Source of the DNA: Streptococcus sciuri
GTDB taxonomy: Bacteria > Bacillota > Bacilli > Lactobacillales > Streptococcaceae
NCBI RefSeq assembly: GCF_024814375.1
Contig: NZ_JANUXX010000007.1
Location: forward strand, 61,453 to 125,452
Direction of reading: 5' to 3'
Length of the DNA stretch: 64,000 nt
Shown here: in pieces, positions 1 through 10,912 of the stretch
Layout of the letters: each line of letters starts with the position of its first letter
How positions within the stretch are numbered: the stretch's first letter is position 1
Translations under genes and position numbers: made by a program
The notes under the pieces: model-generated
Databases searched by the model: none
What the model saw: only the letters and a program-made list of their open reading frames with translations
What the model was told of the DNA's origin: nothing

Positions 1-567
<567 letters not shown>

Positions 568-637
568 TTAACTGATTAATAACATAAATTATGACTACTG
601 TTGTGACCTACATAGTCATCACCAAAGGTCAAAAAAC

Positions 638-862
638 TCATGCTCTTAGCATAACGATTAGCGTAGTAAACGCAAAGGCAAGTATAGGTACAGTAATCAA
701 CGTAATCATCATCAAATCATATAAAAATGCCTGACGTTCTTTGGTAGTCTTATCCTTACGTTTAGATATGCGCCACAAAAGCCAGATCCCACTAACTATC
801 AAAATCAGTACAAAAGCCACTAGCAAGCCAGACCCATAAAATTGAACCATTTGAAAAAACAT
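638..862 (-). CDS. Small two-helix membrane protein, DUF4059 family
   Basis: A 74-residue protein with two hydrophobic segments (about residues 10-30 and 48-70) separated by a basic loop, RISKRKDKTTKERQ. It resembles the streptococcal DUF4059 family, found next to trxB. Function is unknown. It sits 82 bases upstream of trxB on the same strand, after the terminator at 894-921, so it probably starts a short transcript with trxB. No catalytic motif is visible. Confidence 0.72.
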   Translation of the reverse strand: MFFQMVQFYGSGLLVAFVLILIVSGIWLLWRISKRKDKTTKERQAFLYDLMMITLITVPILAFAFTTLIVMLRA

Positions 863-893
863 ATCAAATCCTCTTACTTTTAGACTATTATAT

Positions 894-921
894 TAAAAAA
901 GGTTGAAACCAAGTCTCAACC
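894..921 (-). terminator. Rho-independent terminator downstream of the amino-acid ABC operon
   Basis: Inverted repeat GGTTGA / TCAACC with a 7-base loop, followed on the minus strand by seven T. It lies about 95 bases after the ATPase stop codon and separates the importer operon from the DUF4059 gene. Confidence 0.65.
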
Positions 922-1016
922 TCGCTATAAACATAACTTCTAAGACTTGTTTAATGTGCTTATCTCACTTTTATCTAAATGAGAACTGCTCTTTTCATTA
1001 TAACAAAAGTCTCACT

Positions 1017-1760
1017 TTAAACATAGGTTTTAGTATAATTTGCAAAAAATTCTTTTGTGCGTTCCTTTTTGGGATGCTTAAAGAGTTGTTCTGGTGTACC
1101 TTGTTCAAGAATACGTCCGTTTTCTAAAAAGAGAACCTTGTCTGCCACCTGATACACAAAACTCATATCATGACTGACAAGTATCATGGTCTGTCCTTGT
1201 TTAGCCGCATCAGCAATAGATTTTTCCACCTCTCCGACAAGTTCAGGATCAAGCGCTGATGTTGGCTCATCCAATAAAAGCACATCTGGTTTCATGGCTA
1301 GAGCACGTGCAAGAGCCACGCGCTGTTTTTGCCCTCCTGAGAGATGTCGTGGATAGTGATTTTCACGATCTGATAGTCCAACTTTTGCCAACTCTTTCTT
1401 GGCAAGAGATGTAGCTTCTTGATCAGATATTTTTTTGACAACCTTTAGGCCTTCCTTTACGTTATCAAGAGCTGTACGACGCTCAAAGAGATTAAATTGT
1501 TGAAAAACCATCGCTAGTTTTTTCCTAAGGGTTAAAATCTGTTCCTTAGTAATGGTTTGTAAATTCACTTTAAAGTTATCAATAGTGATGGTTCCTAAGT
1601 CTGGTTCTTCAAGATAATTGAGACTGCGTAGAAAAGTTGATTTTCCTGCACCCGAAGCTCCAATCAAAGCAACAACCTCACCCTGCTCAATCGTCAGACT
1701 CAAATCATCTAACACTTCATTGCCCGAAAAAGATTTTGATAAATGTTCAATCGTAATCAT
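1017..1760 (-). CDS. Polar amino-acid ABC transporter, ATP-binding protein
   Basis: Cytoplasmic ATPase (247 residues) of a PAAT-family amino-acid importer. Walker A is GASGAGKST (about residues 34-42), the Q-loop lies in MVFQQFNLF, the signature is LSGGQKQR, Walker B is VLLLDEP, and the H-loop is LVSHDM. Length and motifs are those of GlnQ/HisP-type ATPases. Its start codon overlaps the stop of the permease gene, so the two are translationally coupled. The transported amino acid cannot be read from the sequence; cystine, histidine or glutamine systems have the same architecture. Confidence 0.93.
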   Translation of the reverse strand: MITIEHLSKSFSGNEVLDDLSLTIEQGEVVALIGASGAGKSTFLRSLNYLEEPDLGTITIDNFKVNLQTITKEQILTLRKKLAMVFQQFNLFERRTALDNVKEGLKVVKKISDQEATSLAKKELAKVGLSDRENHYPRHLSGGQKQRVALARALAMKPDVLLLDEPTSALDPELVGEVEKSIADAAKQGQTMILVSHDMSFVYQVADKVLFLENGRILEQGTPEQLFKHPKKERTKEFFANYTKTYV

Positions 1761-2557
1761 CAGCGTTCTCCTCCTGTCGTAATACTATTGATGGTGTCAG
1801 GTGTCTTTATTGCCATACGACGCTCAACGAAATTACCGATTTGCTCTATGATGATGCTAATCACCCAATAGACAAGAGCTACTGAAATAAAACGTTCAAA
1901 ATAGCGGTAGTCTGAACCACCTAAAATCTTTGCTTCAGCAAACATTTCGACAATTCCTGCATTAAAGGCAAGAGACGTTCCCTTGGTTAGACCAATCAAA
2001 CTGTTAATCAAGGTTGGTGTTGCAATAACCGCAGCATTTGGAATAATGACACGGCGATAAATCTGAACTGTTGTCATTCCAAGACTCTTAGCCGCTTCAA
2101 TCTCACCATTATCAACCGCCTGAATAGCAGCACGCAAAGTTTCACTAGTATAGGCAGCTTCATTAAAAGCAAATGCTGCAATGGAGAAAATCTCTGCAGG
2201 AATAGCATTAACATTCCAGTTAAAACCGTAACGCTTGTTGAGATAATTCAGAAAAAGTGGAATACCGTAGTAAGTCAACATCAATTGCACCAAAATGGGA
2301 GTTCCACGCAAAAAGCTAACAAAGACAGCTTGGATAGGATAGATAATCTTGGTTTTATTGATTTTGACAACAGCAAACAAAAGTGCTAAAACTAAGCCAA
2401 ATAACGCACCAAAAAAAGTTAAACTAAGAGTAATAGGCAAGCGACTCAAAATCTCTGGAATACCGTTAAAAACGGCACGTAGACTAAATGTTTGCCCAGA
2501 GGGAATGTAATCCATTAAGCGATTATACCAAGACCATGATGCTAAGACTAAATTCAT
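1760..2557 (-). CDS. Polar amino-acid ABC transporter, permease
   Basis: Integral membrane permease of 265 residues with about five hydrophobic segments. It contains the HisM/GlnP-family ATPase-contact loop, seen as EAAKSLGMTTVQIYRRVIIP (about residues 158-177). It has no fused substrate-binding domain, consistent with the separate binding-protein gene just upstream. A hairpin at 2651-2675 separates it from that gene and may lower its expression relative to the binding protein. Confidence 0.92.
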   Translation of the reverse strand: MNLVLASWSWYNRLMDYIPSGQTFSLRAVFNGIPEILSRLPITLSLTFFGALFGLVLALLFAVVKINKTKIIYPIQAVFVSFLRGTPILVQLMLTYYGIPLFLNYLNKRYGFNWNVNAIPAEIFSIAAFAFNEAAYTSETLRAAIQAVDNGEIEAAKSLGMTTVQIYRRVIIPNAAVIATPTLINSLIGLTKGTSLAFNAGIVEMFAEAKILGGSDYRYFERFISVALVYWVISIIIEQIGNFVERRMAIKTPDTINSITTGGER

Positions 2558-2650
2558 CTGCTGTTTCCTTTTCTACCATTTTTCTATTTTACCATTGTAA
2601 CACCACACAAGCGATTTTGTAAATGATTTAAACTTCATTCCGTGATAAGA

Positions 2651-2675
2651 AAAAGCTATCACAGTGATAGCTTTT
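2651..2675 (-). terminator. Hairpin between binding-protein and permease genes (attenuator)
   Basis: Almost perfect 25-base palindrome, AAAAGCTATCAC-A-GTGATAGCTTTT, with a U-tract on the transcribed strand. It is inside the operon, just after the binding-protein stop codon. Intra-operon hairpins of this kind commonly stabilise the upstream message and partly terminate before the permease gene. Confidence 0.72.
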
Positions 2676-2684
2676 TGATAAGAG

Positions 2685-3500
2685 TTAATCAATATCTGAC
2701 ACATAATCTCCACCAAAGTAAGTTTGACTAAGCTTTGCTAGAGTACCGTCTTTTTTCAACTTCTTGACACGCTTATCAATAAAGGCTTTGAGTGTTTTTC
2801 CCTTATCATTTTTAGGAAGTAGTAAATATTCTAGACCTTCCGTTGATTTCTCAACTTTGTCCTTGACAGGCGAAATGGTCAAGTCCATACCTTGATCTTT
2901 AACGATGTAATGTGAGGAAATAGAGTCATACAAGACAAAATCAATCTTACCCGTTTCGATATCTTTCAAACGACTAGAGATACCCGTTGTCCCTTCGACA
3001 TAGTTGATTGCAATCGGTGCTTTATTAGGATGCTTTGCGTTCCAATTTTCTAAAATCTGTGCATAATTAACCCCTGAGATAGTTTCTGTTGTTTTACCTG
3101 ATAGCTGACTTAGAGAGGTATAAGCTTTCCCTTTAGCAGATATGATAGCATAATTTGAACGTGAGATAGCAGCTGAGAAAAGATACCTTTTCGCACGTTC
3201 CTCATTGTAGTTGTAGTCATTTGCACCAATATCATATTTACCTGCATCCACACCCACAGCGATACTATCAAAAGAAACTGTCTTAAAATTAACCTTGTAC
3301 TTAGATCCTTTGAAGATAGCCTTAACTACCCCAACATCATAGCCTTTAAAAGCATTCCCTTTTTTGTAAGTAAAAGGAGCGGTATCGGAGTCCGTTGCTA
3401 CGGTAATGCTCTCTTTGCTCTCAGCATGAGCAACACTAGAAATCACTCCAACTAGCAAAACAGCTAAAGCAAGAAAAAAAGTCTTGATAATAGATTTCAT
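2685..3500 (-). CDS. Amino-acid ABC transporter, extracellular substrate-binding protein without a lipobox
   Basis: A 271-residue family-3 solute-binding protein. It has a hydrophobic signal segment (about residues 5-26) ending in SSVAHA|ES, which looks like a signal peptidase I site. The mature part begins ITVATDSDTAPF, typical of the family, and ends with the usual KLSQTYFGGDYV-type terminus. There is no LxxC lipobox, whereas Gram-positive binding proteins of this family are normally lipoproteins. How it stays near its permease is therefore unclear. It heads the importer operon. Confidence 0.9.
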   Translation of the reverse strand: MKSIIKTFFLALAVLLVGVISSVAHAESKESITVATDSDTAPFTYKKGNAFKGYDVGVVKAIFKGSKYKVNFKTVSFDSIAVGVDAGKYDIGANDYNYNEERAKRYLFSAAISRSNYAIISAKGKAYTSLSQLSGKTTETISGVNYAQILENWNAKHPNKAPIAINYVEGTTGISSRLKDIETGKIDFVLYDSISSHYIVKDQGMDLTISPVKDKVEKSTEGLEYLLLPKNDKGKTLKAFIDKRVKKLKKDGTLAKLSQTYFGGDYVSDID

Positions 3501-3610
3501 AAAATACGAGTCCTTTCTGCTTAAATGTGATGTAAGATTAGTGTAACACCATTTGGCAAGATTGACTAATACTGCTTTTTTATCAAGTCATAAGAAAAAA
3601 CTATCACAAA

Positions 3611-3631
3611 AGCACCTCTGTTTGAGGTGCT
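3611..3631 (-). terminator. Terminator of the DEAD-box helicase gene
   Basis: Perfect 8-bp stem AGCACCTC / GAGGTGCT with a 5-base loop. On the minus strand it is followed by TTTTG and, a little later, a longer T run. It lies 8 bases after the helicase stop codon. Confidence 0.8.
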
Positions 3632-3639
3632 CCATTCAC

Positions 3640-4983
3640 CTAAAAACTTTGACGCTTGGCTTTACGTTCTGCGCGTCCTTTGGCACGATTTGCAATACGA
3701 CGTTCTTTGCGACGCTTTTCATCCACTTTCCACTGGATTTTCTTCTTATAGCCTGGTTTGATTTTTTTCTTTTTCTTTTTGACCAGACCAATCATCTCAG
3801 TATCCAATTTCTGATACGATTTTTCACGATTAGCTCTACGATCACGGTCATAGGTATCTTGAAATTCTCCGTTTTTGATGATTTTTGGAACAAAGTGAAT
3901 GCCCATTTTTTCCAACTCACGAATATCAGAGTCATCACTTGGTTGATAAAGTGTGATGGCGATACCAGAAAGACCGTTGCGTCCGGTACGTCCTACACGA
4001 TGTACGAAAAAAGACAAATCTTGAGGAATGCTATCGTTGATAACGTGGCTAACACCCTCAATATCAATGCCACGCGCAGCAAGATCTGTCGCAACAATAT
4101 ATTCATACTCCAACTGTTTGATGTGTTGCATCATACGCTTACGCTCACGTGGAGAAATCCCACCGTGAATTTTAGCTACCTTAAGCCCATTGCTTGACAG
4201 ATAGGCATGAAGTTCATCCGCACGTTCCTTTGTATTGACAAAAATCATCGCAAGAAAAGGTTGAAGCATTTTGGAAATAGTTAAAATTTGGACATTATTG
4301 TCTTGTCCTTTAGTGGAAATCAACCAGTTATCAATGGTATCTGCAATAACTGTCTCAGTCTTTATAGTTTCCATGATAGGATTAGTCAAGTATTTTTTTA
4401 AGAAAGGCTGCAGTTTTTGTGGAATAGTTGCCGAAAAAACTAAAATCTGAACGGTCTTTGGCAGACGAGCTGCAATCTTATCCACGGTTCTTAAAAAGCC
4501 CATATCTAGGGTCATATCTGCCTCATCCACAACAAAGGTATGTGCCTTGTGGATAGCAAGGTCACCAGAAGCTACTAAATCATAGATACGCCCAGGTGTA
4601 CCAATAACAATATGTGGCTGGCTCGTTTTAAGCTTCTCAATCTGACGCTTTTTGTCCGTACCACCCACATAGTGCCCAATGCGAATCGTCTCTTCGGAGT
4701 GATTTGCGATTTGTTTTGTTGCTTGGTAAATTTGCACAGAAAGCTCACGACTGGGTGCTGTGATAACTACCTGTGTTTCTGCTTTTGTCTCGTCCAACTT
4801 TTCAAAAATCGGAAGCAAAAAAGTATGAGTCTTTCCCGAACCGGTCTTTGATTCACCAACCAAATCGCGCCCTGAACGAATGGCTGGAATTAACTTTTTT
4901 TGGACATCCGTTGGATGTGTAAAATGCAACTCATCAAGGGCAGCTTGAATATAAGGTTTAAAATTAAAATCTTTAAAAGTCAT
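3640..4983 (-). CDS. DEAD-box ATP-dependent RNA helicase (CshB-like)
   Basis: Cytoplasmic RNA helicase of 447 residues, likely acting in cold adaptation, ribosome assembly or RNA decay. Motifs in order: Walker A GESKTGSGKT (about residue 43), PSREL (motif Ia), TPGRI, DEAD in VVDEADMTLDMGF, SAT in VFSATIP, and HRVGRTGRNG (motif VI). The C-terminal 60 residues are rich in Lys and Arg, including a KKKKKK run, consistent with an RNA-binding tail as in CshB. It follows mraY, but each gene has its own terminator, so it is probably a separate unit. Confidence 0.92.
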   Translation of the reverse strand: MTFKDFNFKPYIQAALDELHFTHPTDVQKKLIPAIRSGRDLVGESKTGSGKTHTFLLPIFEKLDETKAETQVVITAPSRELSVQIYQATKQIANHSEETIRIGHYVGGTDKKRQIEKLKTSQPHIVIGTPGRIYDLVASGDLAIHKAHTFVVDEADMTLDMGFLRTVDKIAARLPKTVQILVFSATIPQKLQPFLKKYLTNPIMETIKTETVIADTIDNWLISTKGQDNNVQILTISKMLQPFLAMIFVNTKERADELHAYLSSNGLKVAKIHGGISPRERKRMMQHIKQLEYEYIVATDLAARGIDIEGVSHVINDSIPQDLSFFVHRVGRTGRNGLSGIAITLYQPSDDSDIRELEKMGIHFVPKIIKNGEFQDTYDRDRRANREKSYQKLDTEMIGLVKKKKKKIKPGYKKKIQWKVDEKRRKERRIANRAKGRAERKAKRQSF

Positions 4984-5042
4984 ATTTTCTCTCTTTGTTT
5001 TCGTTTTTCTTATTATAGCATGATTTTCACTCGAAAAGCAAA

Positions 5043-5065
5043 AGACCGAGAAAATCTCAGTCTAG
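5043..5065 (-). terminator. Terminator at the end of the rsmH-ftsL-pbp2X-mraY operon
   Basis: Stem AGACTGAGA / TCTCGGTCT (one G-U pair) with a 3-base loop and a TTTT tail on the minus strand, 5 bases after the mraY stop codon. Confidence 0.8.
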
Positions 5066-5069
5066 CGCC

Positions 5070-6068
5070 TTATAAATAGAGGATAGCAAGGGTGAATACA
5101 GACATGATAATACCAACGCCCCACAAGAGAGCATCTACTTTCCACTCACTCCAAGTTGACCCCTGTCCTGTTAAGCCACCTAACTCTAAGTGATGGTGAA
5201 AGGGCGTCATTCTAAAGATACGCTTGCCCTCTCCTGTCCTTTTCTTAGTGTATTTGAAGTAGGCTACTTGTAGTATAACAGATAGTGTCTCAAAGACATA
5301 TACAAAACCAATGAAAAGCAATGTCCACTCTTGGCGCAGGGCTATGGAAATGGCAGCCAACATCGCACCTAACGCTAAGCTACCAACATCTCCCATAAAA
5401 ACTTTGGCTGGCTTGTGGTTAAAAACAAAGAAACCTAATAAAGCCCCAATCATAGTCACAATGATAATTAAAATATCAAATTGTTTTTGCATAATAGCAA
5501 TCACAGCATAAGCAGTCAAGCTGATAGCAACGGAAATTGAAGCTAGACCATCAATACCATCTGTTAGATTCACCGCATTGGAAAAACCTACAACCCAAAA
5601 AAGAACAAAGAGTAGGTAAAAAATTCCTAAATGCAGATGGTATCCAAAGATGTTGATAGCATCTGTTCCACTTGGACGTACATGAATGAAGTAGAAAAGA
5701 AGACCAGCAATAATCTGTAAGCTCATCTTTTGCCATGGTGTAAGCCCTTCGTTAATTTGCTTGAAAATCTTCAAAAAATCATCTAAAAAGCCAATAATAC
5801 CGTAGATTAAAACGACGAGTAAAATACCAAGCACTGCTCCCAGAGGCATTTTGTCAAATAAGCTAGAGACAAATCCTACCATAATAGCAACAACTAAAAA
5901 GACTGTCCCCCCCATCGTTGGTGTTCCTGCTTTTGCTAAGTGTTGCTTAACATCTTCATGCATCTGTTGGCCACCAATTTTTTTTAATTGGTAATAGCGG
6001 ATAAACCTTGGCATAGCAAAAATAGTTAGGATAAATGCAATTACACCTGCCAATAAACTGATTGTCAT
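5070..6068 (-). CDS. mraY: Phospho-N-acetylmuramoyl-pentapeptide transferase
   Basis: Membrane enzyme that transfers phospho-MurNAc-pentapeptide to undecaprenyl phosphate, making lipid I, the first membrane step of peptidoglycan synthesis. The 332 residues form about ten hydrophobic segments. Conserved motifs visible: TPTMGGTVF, the Asp-rich DDFLKI loop, [21 protein letters not shown] and the HHHLEL motif near the C-terminus. Its start lies one base after the pbp2X stop, as in the streptococcal division cluster, so the two are coupled. Confidence 0.97.
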   Translation of the reverse strand: MTISLLAGVIAFILTIFAMPRFIRYYQLKKIGGQQMHEDVKQHLAKAGTPTMGGTVFLVVAIMVGFVSSLFDKMPLGAVLGILLVVLIYGIIGFLDDFLKIFKQINEGLTPWQKMSLQIIAGLLFYFIHVRPSGTDAINIFGYHLHLGIFYLLFVLFWVVGFSNAVNLTDGIDGLASISVAISLTAYAVIAIMQKQFDILIIIVTMIGALLGFFVFNHKPAKVFMGDVGSLALGAMLAAISIALRQEWTLLFIGFVYVFETLSVILQVAYFKYTKKRTGEGKRIFRMTPFHHHLELGGLTGQGSTWSEWKVDALLWGVGIIMSVFTLAILYL

Positions 6069-6069
6069 G

Positions 6070-8292
6070 TTAGTCTCCTAATGTTATTGTTAATTTTTTC
6101 ACTTTTTTGATACTCTTACCCGATTCAACACTCTGCTTGATGACAGTTCCTGACTTCTTACCTTTAACGGTAAGATCAATACCTGTCCACTTAGCAAATA
6201 TCTTGACATTTTTCTTGGTCCAACCGTACATATCTGGCAACTCTGTTAATTTATCTGTTAAGAGTAAGATTTGCTCATTTTCTGAAAGGTTGCGACCTGT
6301 TGCTTTTGAACTTTTACTTATCTTGCTACCATTGCCTAGGATAACAGGTTGAACGATATTTTGACGTAGCACTACAGCAGTATCCCCAGGATTTTTACCA
6401 ATAATATTTGGTAAGGTATACTTAGTAGATTTATCTTGCTTGACGGTCGAAGTCGTCAGGGTATCTTTCATAGCTAGGGCTTGCTCAAGTACAGGATTTA
6501 CAAGAGTAGACCATTCTGTTCCAAACCAACTCTTTGGTTGTTGGAGAGTAACATACATCAGAAAATCAGGATTATCAGATGGAACCATCGCAATAACAGA
6601 GTTAATCGTATCGTTGGGACCTGTCAAATAGGAGCCATTTTCAGCAATTTGAGCTGTACCAGACTTAACAGCAATAGTTTGATTGCCTGCTTGGATGATT
6701 GGTTGACCTTTTGAGACAAGTGTTCCATAAGTAGCGTCTGTTCCGACAGTCACCATGTAATCACGTGTCTGACTGGCTGCATTTTTAGAGACGGGCTTTC
6801 CGACAACTTCAGTTGTTGCAGTTCTATTTGTGTCTGTATTAGGATCATGAATGTTGCGGATAAACCGTGGCTCAAGCATAACACCATCATTTGAGATGGC
6901 TAAAAAAGCTCTAATCATTTGCACTCGTGTCACCCCTATCGCTTGACCAAAGGAAGTCATGGTACCATTAACACGCGTCAAGCTAGGAAATAAACCGCCG
7001 TCTTCGTTTAACATACCAAAGCGAGTTGGATAGCCAAAGCGGAATTTTGAAAGATAACTAAACCAAGTGTTATCTCCCATTTTTCCCTCTAAAATAGACA
7101 TCCCAACATTACTAGAATGCGCAAAACCTTGGACAAAGTTCATATATAAACCATCTGTCCTTCCCTCATTGACATCCCAGTCACGAACCGTCACATCTCC
7201 CACCTCATATTTATTACTGTAATAGTATTCAGTTGTGTTAAAGACACCGCTATCAATAGCAGATGCTAGGGTCATAACCTTCATGGTCGATCCCGGTTCA
7301 AAGTAAGTTTGATAGAGGAGGTCGTTTTTGTTTGAAAGGTCATTATAAGTTTGAGGATCTGTTGGATTATAAGTTGGACGTTGTGCAGTGGCTAGGATTT
7401 CTCCTGTTTTGGCATTTACCAGTGTCGCAGTGATATTTTTTGCATTGACCTGACTTTGAAAAGCATCTAGTTGCCCCTCAAGTAGAGTCTGTAACGGTTC
7501 TGATAGGGTCGTATAGATGTCTTTACCATTGATAGCCGGCTCTGATTTGACCACTGATCCTAGCAGAGTATTACCGTTGCTGTCTTTTTCATAAGTAATG
7601 TAACCATCAGTTCCTGAAAGCGTGGTATTAAATGATGCTTCTAAGCCTGTTTTCCCAACAAGCTGACTACCTGATGTATCATCTTCAAGCTGAGCATAAC
7701 CAACAAATTGTGAGGCAAATATACCGTTTGGGTAAGTTCTCCCAGGGCTTGTCTCAAAACCAATCCCACTAACATTAGCTTTTTTCATTGACTCTTCAAT
7801 AGCAGTCATAGTTGTATAAGAAATCCCCTTGCCCTTTACTCCAAAAAATACTTGGAAGAGCTTCTTTTGTTTGAGCTGCTTTAGAACCTCTTTTTTCTCT
7901 ATACCTAGCTGTTCATTCAAAATAGTTGCAACTGTTTTGTACTGAGAAGGCTGAACATAGAGTTTTTTCCCATTACTATCCTTATAGCTTTTTGAGATAA
8001 TAGCATATATGGTGTAGGTGGTGGCATCTTCAGCAATAGCGTTCCCATCACGATCATAGATAGTTCCACGCTTTGCTTGCACTTTAACGGTTGTTTGATA
8101 AACGTTCTTAGCTTCTACAGATAATTTTTGTCCAAATTTTCGATCTGTTCCAACAATGACAATAAAATTTACGACAAAAATGAAAAATAGAGCGATGGCT
8201 AAAATCATAAGATTCTGCCCTACGCGCTCTCTATTTTCCCTTGGGCTTTTTCTATCCTTAGTCACATACCTTAAAAAGCGATTACCTTTCAT
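6070..8292 (-). CDS. pbp2X: Penicillin-binding protein 2X, septal transpeptidase
   Basis: Class B PBP that cross-links peptidoglycan at the septum, normally with FtsW; a main beta-lactam target in streptococci. It has 740 residues, close to the pneumococcal 750. Order: short cytoplasmic tail, one membrane anchor (about residues 29-48), dimerisation domain, then a transpeptidase with STMK (about residue 335), SSN and KSGT motifs. Two PASTA domains follow at the C-terminus ([11 protein letters not shown] and [11 protein letters not shown] begin them). All active-site motifs are intact. The gene lies 3 bases after ftsL. Confidence 0.97.
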   Translation of the reverse strand: MKGNRFLRYVTKDRKSPRENRERVGQNLMILAIALFFIFVVNFIVIVGTDRKFGQKLSVEAKNVYQTTVKVQAKRGTIYDRDGNAIAEDATTYTIYAIISKSYKDSNGKKLYVQPSQYKTVATILNEQLGIEKKEVLKQLKQKKLFQVFFGVKGKGISYTTMTAIEESMKKANVSGIGFETSPGRTYPNGIFASQFVGYAQLEDDTSGSQLVGKTGLEASFNTTLSGTDGYITYEKDSNGNTLLGSVVKSEPAINGKDIYTTLSEPLQTLLEGQLDAFQSQVNAKNITATLVNAKTGEILATAQRPTYNPTDPQTYNDLSNKNDLLYQTYFEPGSTMKVMTLASAIDSGVFNTTEYYYSNKYEVGDVTVRDWDVNEGRTDGLYMNFVQGFAHSSNVGMSILEGKMGDNTWFSYLSKFRFGYPTRFGMLNEDGGLFPSLTRVNGTMTSFGQAIGVTRVQMIRAFLAISNDGVMLEPRFIRNIHDPNTDTNRTATTEVVGKPVSKNAASQTRDYMVTVGTDATYGTLVSKGQPIIQAGNQTIAVKSGTAQIAENGSYLTGPNDTINSVIAMVPSDNPDFLMYVTLQQPKSWFGTEWSTLVNPVLEQALAMKDTLTTSTVKQDKSTKYTLPNIIGKNPGDTAVVLRQNIVQPVILGNGSKISKSSKATGRNLSENEQILLLTDKLTELPDMYGWTKKNVKIFAKWTGIDLTVKGKKSGTVIKQSVESGKSIKKVKKLTITLGD

Positions 8293-8295
8293 TGT

Positions 8296-8619
8296 CTAAT
8301 CCACCTTTTGAATATTTCCAGTTTTATTGGACAAACCTGCTTTCTTAGCAATTTCGGTCACTCGTTCTCTTGTCATAAGTTCATTGACCTCTTGCTTTAC
8401 ATCATCATACTCCGTTTGTTTTTGCGTAATCTGACTATTTAAATGCGATATTTCCTGCCTTTGCTGAAGATTACGGCTTTGTAAGAAAATAATTCCTACC
8501 GCCATAATAATAGCTGTCAGGATGATGCTTGCGTAAAATGCTTTTTCAATACGGGAAAATTTACGAATACGGTGCTGCAAACTCAGCATATCTTTTTCTT
8601 TAGTATCATCTCTCATCAT
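8296..8619 (-). CDS. ftsL: Cell division protein FtsL
   Basis: Small bitopic division protein (107 residues) with a short N-terminal cytoplasmic part, one membrane helix (about residues 29-48) and a heptad-like extracellular helix, as expected for the FtsL partner of DivIB and FtsB/DivIC. Sequence conservation is low in this family, so the position between rsmH and pbp2X is strong support. No good Shine-Dalgarno precedes the paired ATG codons; translation is probably coupled to rsmH, whose stop is 8 bases upstream. Confidence 0.92.
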   Translation of the reverse strand: MMRDDTKEKDMLSLQHRIRKFSRIEKAFYASIILTAIIMAVGIIFLQSRNLQQRQEISHLNSQITQKQTEYDDVKQEVNELMTRERVTEIAKKAGLSNKTGNIQKVD

Positions 8620-8627
8620 ATCATTTA

Positions 8628-9578
8628 TCAGTCACGAACTTTTTGTGCCACACGCAACTTTGCAGAATGCGCACGGTTATTGGTTCTTATCTCCTCATCA
8701 CTTGGTAATATTGGCTTACGATTGATAAGCTTTAGTTTTGGTTGCATCTCTTCTGGGACAAAAGGCAAGCCCTTAGGCGCATGCGACTCCGAAGCTTCTT
8801 TCAAGAGTTGCTTGGTTAATCGATCTTCTAACGAATGAAAAGTAATCACAGAGATACGACCATCCACCGCTAGTAAATCAATGGCAGACTGTATAGACTC
8901 ATCTGCTGAGCCAAGCTCGTCATTGACCTCAATACGAATTGCCTGAAAAATCTGTTTGGCAGGGTGTCCTTTTTTCTTGAGTTCACGATTAGGTTTAGCT
9001 GATTTAATAATATTCGCCAATTCTGTTGTGGTCTCAATAGGCTTTAGCTGACGATAAGACTCAATTTTTCTAGCAATCTGCTTAGAAAACTTATCCTCAC
9101 CATATCTAAAAAAGATACGCACCAAATCATGGTAATCATAGCTATTGACTACATCATAAGCCGTCAAAGACTGCTCACGGTTCATTCGCATATCAAGAGG
9201 TGCATCCTGCTTGTAGGAAAAACCACGCTCTCTCTCATCTAATTGCGGACTAGACACTCCTAAATCATATAAGATACCATCAATCTTCGTTACACCATGC
9301 TTAGCAAGCTCTTCTCTCAAATAACGAAAATTTGCTTTGATAAAAGTAACCTGTCCTTTTTGAATATAGTCTGCTAGGTAGCGGTGAGCATTGCTAATAG
9401 CTTTTTGATCCTGATCAAAAGCATAGAGATGCCCCTTATCACTTAATTTGGATAAAAGATAGCGACTATGTCCAGCACCACCAAGAGTAGCATCTACATA
9501 GATACCATCTGGTTTGATATCTAACATATCAATCGTCTCATGCAATAAAACAGTAACGTGTTTAAACTCGTTAGTCAT
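8628..9578 (-). CDS. rsmH: 16S rRNA (cytosine1402-N4)-methyltransferase
   Basis: SAM-dependent methyltransferase (formerly MraW) that modifies C1402 in the ribosomal decoding centre. It has 316 residues and begins with [16 protein letters not shown]-binding motif I is [11 protein letters not shown] (about residues 28-38), and the FDQDQ acidic loop follows. The C-terminus contains the conserved HSLEDR and [12 protein letters not shown] motifs. It is the first gene of the ftsL-pbp2X-mraY operon. An AAAGG lies only a few bases before the ATG, so the ribosome site is tight. Confidence 0.96.
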   Translation of the reverse strand: MTNEFKHVTVLLHETIDMLDIKPDGIYVDATLGGAGHSRYLLSKLSDKGHLYAFDQDQKAISNAHRYLADYIQKGQVTFIKANFRYLREELAKHGVTKIDGILYDLGVSSPQLDERERGFSYKQDAPLDMRMNREQSLTAYDVVNSYDYHDLVRIFFRYGEDKFSKQIARKIESYRQLKPIETTTELANIIKSAKPNRELKKKGHPAKQIFQAIRIEVNDELGSADESIQSAIDLLAVDGRISVITFHSLEDRLTKQLLKEASESHAPKGLPFVPEEMQPKLKLINRKPILPSDEEIRTNNRAHSAKLRVAQKVRD

Positions 9579-9610
9579 AACCTTTATTTTACCATAATTT
9601 ACTCAAAGGA

Positions 9611-9664
9611 TAAACGCAAAAGCGATTTTACTGTTATCAACTTGTAAAATTGCCTTTTCGCTTA
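9611..9664 (-). terminator. Imperfect hairpin after proA
   Basis: Long imperfect inverted repeat pairing AAGCGAAAAGGCAATTTTAC with GTAAAATCGCTTTTGCG, reading on the minus strand and overlapping the proA stop region. The U-tract is short, so termination before rsmH may be partial. Confidence 0.45.
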
Positions 9665-10912
9665 TTCTCTTATCTGACCAGAACCATTGATATAGAACTT
9701 CGTGCTGGTCAGCGCTTCTAGTCCCATTGGTCCTCTAGCATGCATCTTCTGAGTAGAGATACCTATCTCAGCTCCTAAACCAAAGACATAACCATCTGTA
9801 AAGCGTGTAGAAGCATTGACATAGACCGCCGCTGCATCGATTGCCTCTTGAAAACGTTCAGCGTGATTGATATTAGTGGTGACAATTGCTTCTGAATGAT
9901 GACTACTATAGTGATTAACCCAGTCAATCGCAGCTTCTAAATCATCAACAACCTTTACTGATAGGATATAATCTAAAAACTCTGTAGCATAGTCCTCATC
10001 ACTTGCTAAAACAGCATTTGTGAGATAACGACTAGCTTCTTTATCCGCCCGAAACTCTACAACATGAATATTCTGGATAGACTCTTCTAAACGAGGAAGA
10101 AAAGCCTTTGCGACACTCCGATGCACTACTAAGCTTTCACAAGCATTGCAGACACTTGGACGCTGTGTTTTTGCATTGATGACAATACGTGTAGCCATCT
10201 CGAGATCTGCATATTCATCTACATAGATGTGGACGTTACCGACACCTGTTTCAATCACAGGTACTTTGGAGGTTTCCTTGACCGTCTGGATAAGCTTTTG
10301 CCCACCTCGAGGGATGAGAACATCAATATAATCCACAGCCTGCATAAGTTCTTTAGCTAAACTATAGCTAGTATCTTCGATAAGTTGCACCGCATTTGGT
10401 GTTATACCTTGATGAACCAAACTCTTTTGAACTACATTAACCAGAGCTTTGTTCGAGTAGATAGCGTCACGTCCGCCACGTAAAATAATAGCATTGCCAG
10501 TCTTAAAGGCTAGACTAAAGGCATCAATGGAAACGTTTGGTCTACTTTCAAAAATCATAGCAACAACGCCAAGAGGCACACGCTTTTGAACAATCTTAAG
10601 TCCATCCCTATTGGTATAACCACGTACCACTTGACCGATAGGATCTGCTAAATCCGCTACTTGACAAAGTCCTTTAGCCATCGTTTTTAAACGTTCAGAT
10701 GTTAATAATAAGCGGTCAATCATAATCTCTGAAACACCGTTACTCTGCGCATTGCTGACATCATAAGCATTTTCAGATAAGATGTAATCTGTGTTTTCAA
10801 GCAAGTCCTTTGCCACTTGATAAAGTACCTGATTTTTTGTACTTGTACTCAATTCTGCTAAGTCACGACTGGCTGTTTTGGCTTGCTGCCCTAGCGTATC
10901 AATAATCGTCAT
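9662..10912 (-). CDS. proA: Gamma-glutamyl phosphate reductase
   Basis: Second enzyme of proline synthesis: reduces gamma-glutamyl phosphate to glutamate semialdehyde with NADPH. It has 416 residues, the normal length. The aldehyde-dehydrogenase-like catalytic Cys lies in [14 protein letters not shown] (about residue 254), and the family block [20 protein letters not shown] is present near the C-terminus. Its start overlaps the proB 3' end by 14 bases, so the pair is translationally coupled. Confidence 0.96.
   Translation of the reverse strand: MTIIDTLGQQAKTASRDLAELSTSTKNQVLYQVAKDLLENTDYILSENAYDVSNAQSNGVSEIMIDRLLLTSERLKTMAKGLCQVADLADPIGQVVRGYTNRDGLKIVQKRVPLGVVAMIFESRPNVSIDAFSLAFKTGNAIILRGGRDAIYSNKALVNVVQKSLVHQGITPNAVQLIEDTSYSLAKELMQAVDYIDVLIPRGGQKLIQTVKETSKVPVIETGVGNVHIYVDEYADLEMATRIVINAKTQRPSVCNACESLVVHRSVAKAFLPRLEESIQNIHVVEFRADKEASRYLTNAVLASDEDYATEFLDYILSVKVVDDLEAAIDWVNHYSSHHSEAIVTTNINHAERFQEAIDAAAVYVNASTRFTDGYVFGLGAEIGISTQKMHARGPMGLEALTSTKFYINGSGQIRE

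Noticed and set aside
3553..4197. 214-codon plus frame opposite the DEAD-box gene, and similar antisense frames across the window
   Set aside because: They lie opposite strong conserved genes, have no ribosome sites and their composition is that of a complementary strand.
9560..9600. rsmH as a third leaderless gene
   Set aside because: A TAAAAT lies 7 bases before the ATG, but an AAAGG is also present and the -10 is weaker with no TG extension, so the case is poor.
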